NCBI GenBank assembly: GCA_020201305.1
Contig: JAIVHC010000209.1
Location: 1 to 5,649, forward strand
Source of the DNA: Geobacteraceae bacterium
GTDB lineage: Bacteria > Desulfobacterota > Desulfuromonadia > Desulfuromonadales > Desulfuromonadaceae
Direction of reading: 5' to 3'
Length of the DNA: 5,649 nt
Positions 5,569-5,649 of the stretch are shown here, piece by piece (position 1 is the first letter of the stretch; each line of letters begins with the position of its first letter). Made by a program: the position numbers and the translations under genes. Under the pieces are notes generated by a model that had not been told where the DNA came from, ran no database searches, and saw only the letters and a list, made by a program, of their open reading frames with translations.

Positions 5569-5601
5569 ATGCTATGTATGCGTGTTACGCATACATAGCA
5601 T
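5569..5601. promoter_or_regulatory. Perfect 33-bp palindrome upstream of lysR, likely operator
   Basis: Perfect 15-bp arms ATGCTATGTATGCGT (5569-5583) and ACGCATACATAGCAT (5587-5601) flank a 3-nt GTT spacer, 25 bp ahead of the lysR start. The core contains T-N11-A within dyad symmetry, the pattern bound by LysR-type proteins. It would suit autoregulation or control of a divergent gene beyond the edge. As RNA it would form a strong leader hairpin, but no T-run follows on the minus strand. Confidence 0.7.
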
Positions 5602-5618
5602 GATTTTGTTTCACTTCC

Positions 5619-5648
5619 TTTATAGTAGTTTTTTGGGCTACATTGCAA
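5619..5648 (-). promoter_or_regulatory. Candidate lysR promoter
   Basis: On the minus strand TTGCAA (5648-5643) and TATAAA (5624-5619) are 18 nt apart. The start would fall near 5612, placing the 33-bp palindrome just downstream of it, where a bound protein could block transcription. The window ends one base beyond the -35. Confidence 0.4.
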
Positions 5649-5649
5649 C

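Noticed and set aside
1..5649. CRISPR arrays, tRNA genes, transposase or phage genes
   Set aside because: No regularly spaced direct repeats, cloverleaf-like sequence or mobile-element protein was found on either strand.

Overview
The window reads as a stretch of a free-living Gram-negative bacterial chromosome of moderate-to-high G+C. A groESL operon under a perfect CIRCE operator (HrcA control) argues against most gammaproteobacteria. The GroES and GroEL sequences and the two-subfamily mix of neighbours look most like Desulfobacterota (the former Deltaproteobacteria) or a related anaerobic lineage. That placement is an impression from protein similarity and cannot be fixed from this window alone.

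Layout from left to right. Positions 1-1015 (minus strand) hold the first 338 codons of a U32-family protein of the RlhA/YdcP type; it starts at TTG and runs off the left edge. Positions 1016-1385 hold no gene. They contain a candidate U32 promoter, a nested set of inverted repeats resembling a REP/MITE-type element, and the strong terminator of groEL. Positions 1386-3273 (minus strand) are the groESL operon: sigma70-type promoter, CIRCE, intact groES, a 114-bp intercistronic region with a perfect 12-bp hairpin, then groEL. Positions 3274-3461 carry the promoter region of the next gene. Positions 3462-4538 (plus strand) encode a complete class V PLP-dependent aminotransferase. Positions 4645-5544 (minus strand) encode a complete LysR-type regulator convergent with it. 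Upstream of that gene is a 33-bp palindrome (5569-5601) and a candidate promoter at the right edge.

The main anomaly is groEL. Reading is normal through Val379, then a junction at about 1592/1593 joins directly to the codons for residues 481-548 in another frame. The locus is 1346 nt where a 548-residue GroEL plus stop needs 1647, so 301 nt are missing. The encoded product is a 412-residue protein with a 33-residue out-of-frame tail; it lacks the catalytic Asp398 region and the C-terminal equatorial domain. Promoter, CIRCE, ribosome binding sites, groES and terminator are all intact. Either the deletion is very recent, or another groEL copy carries the essential function, or the join is an assembly or sequencing artefact.

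No CRISPR array, tRNA, rRNA, transposase or phage gene was seen. No clearly new multi-gene system is visible; the items worth checking are the groEL lesion, the operator-like palindrome, the intergenic repeat element and the basic N-terminal tail of the U32 protein.
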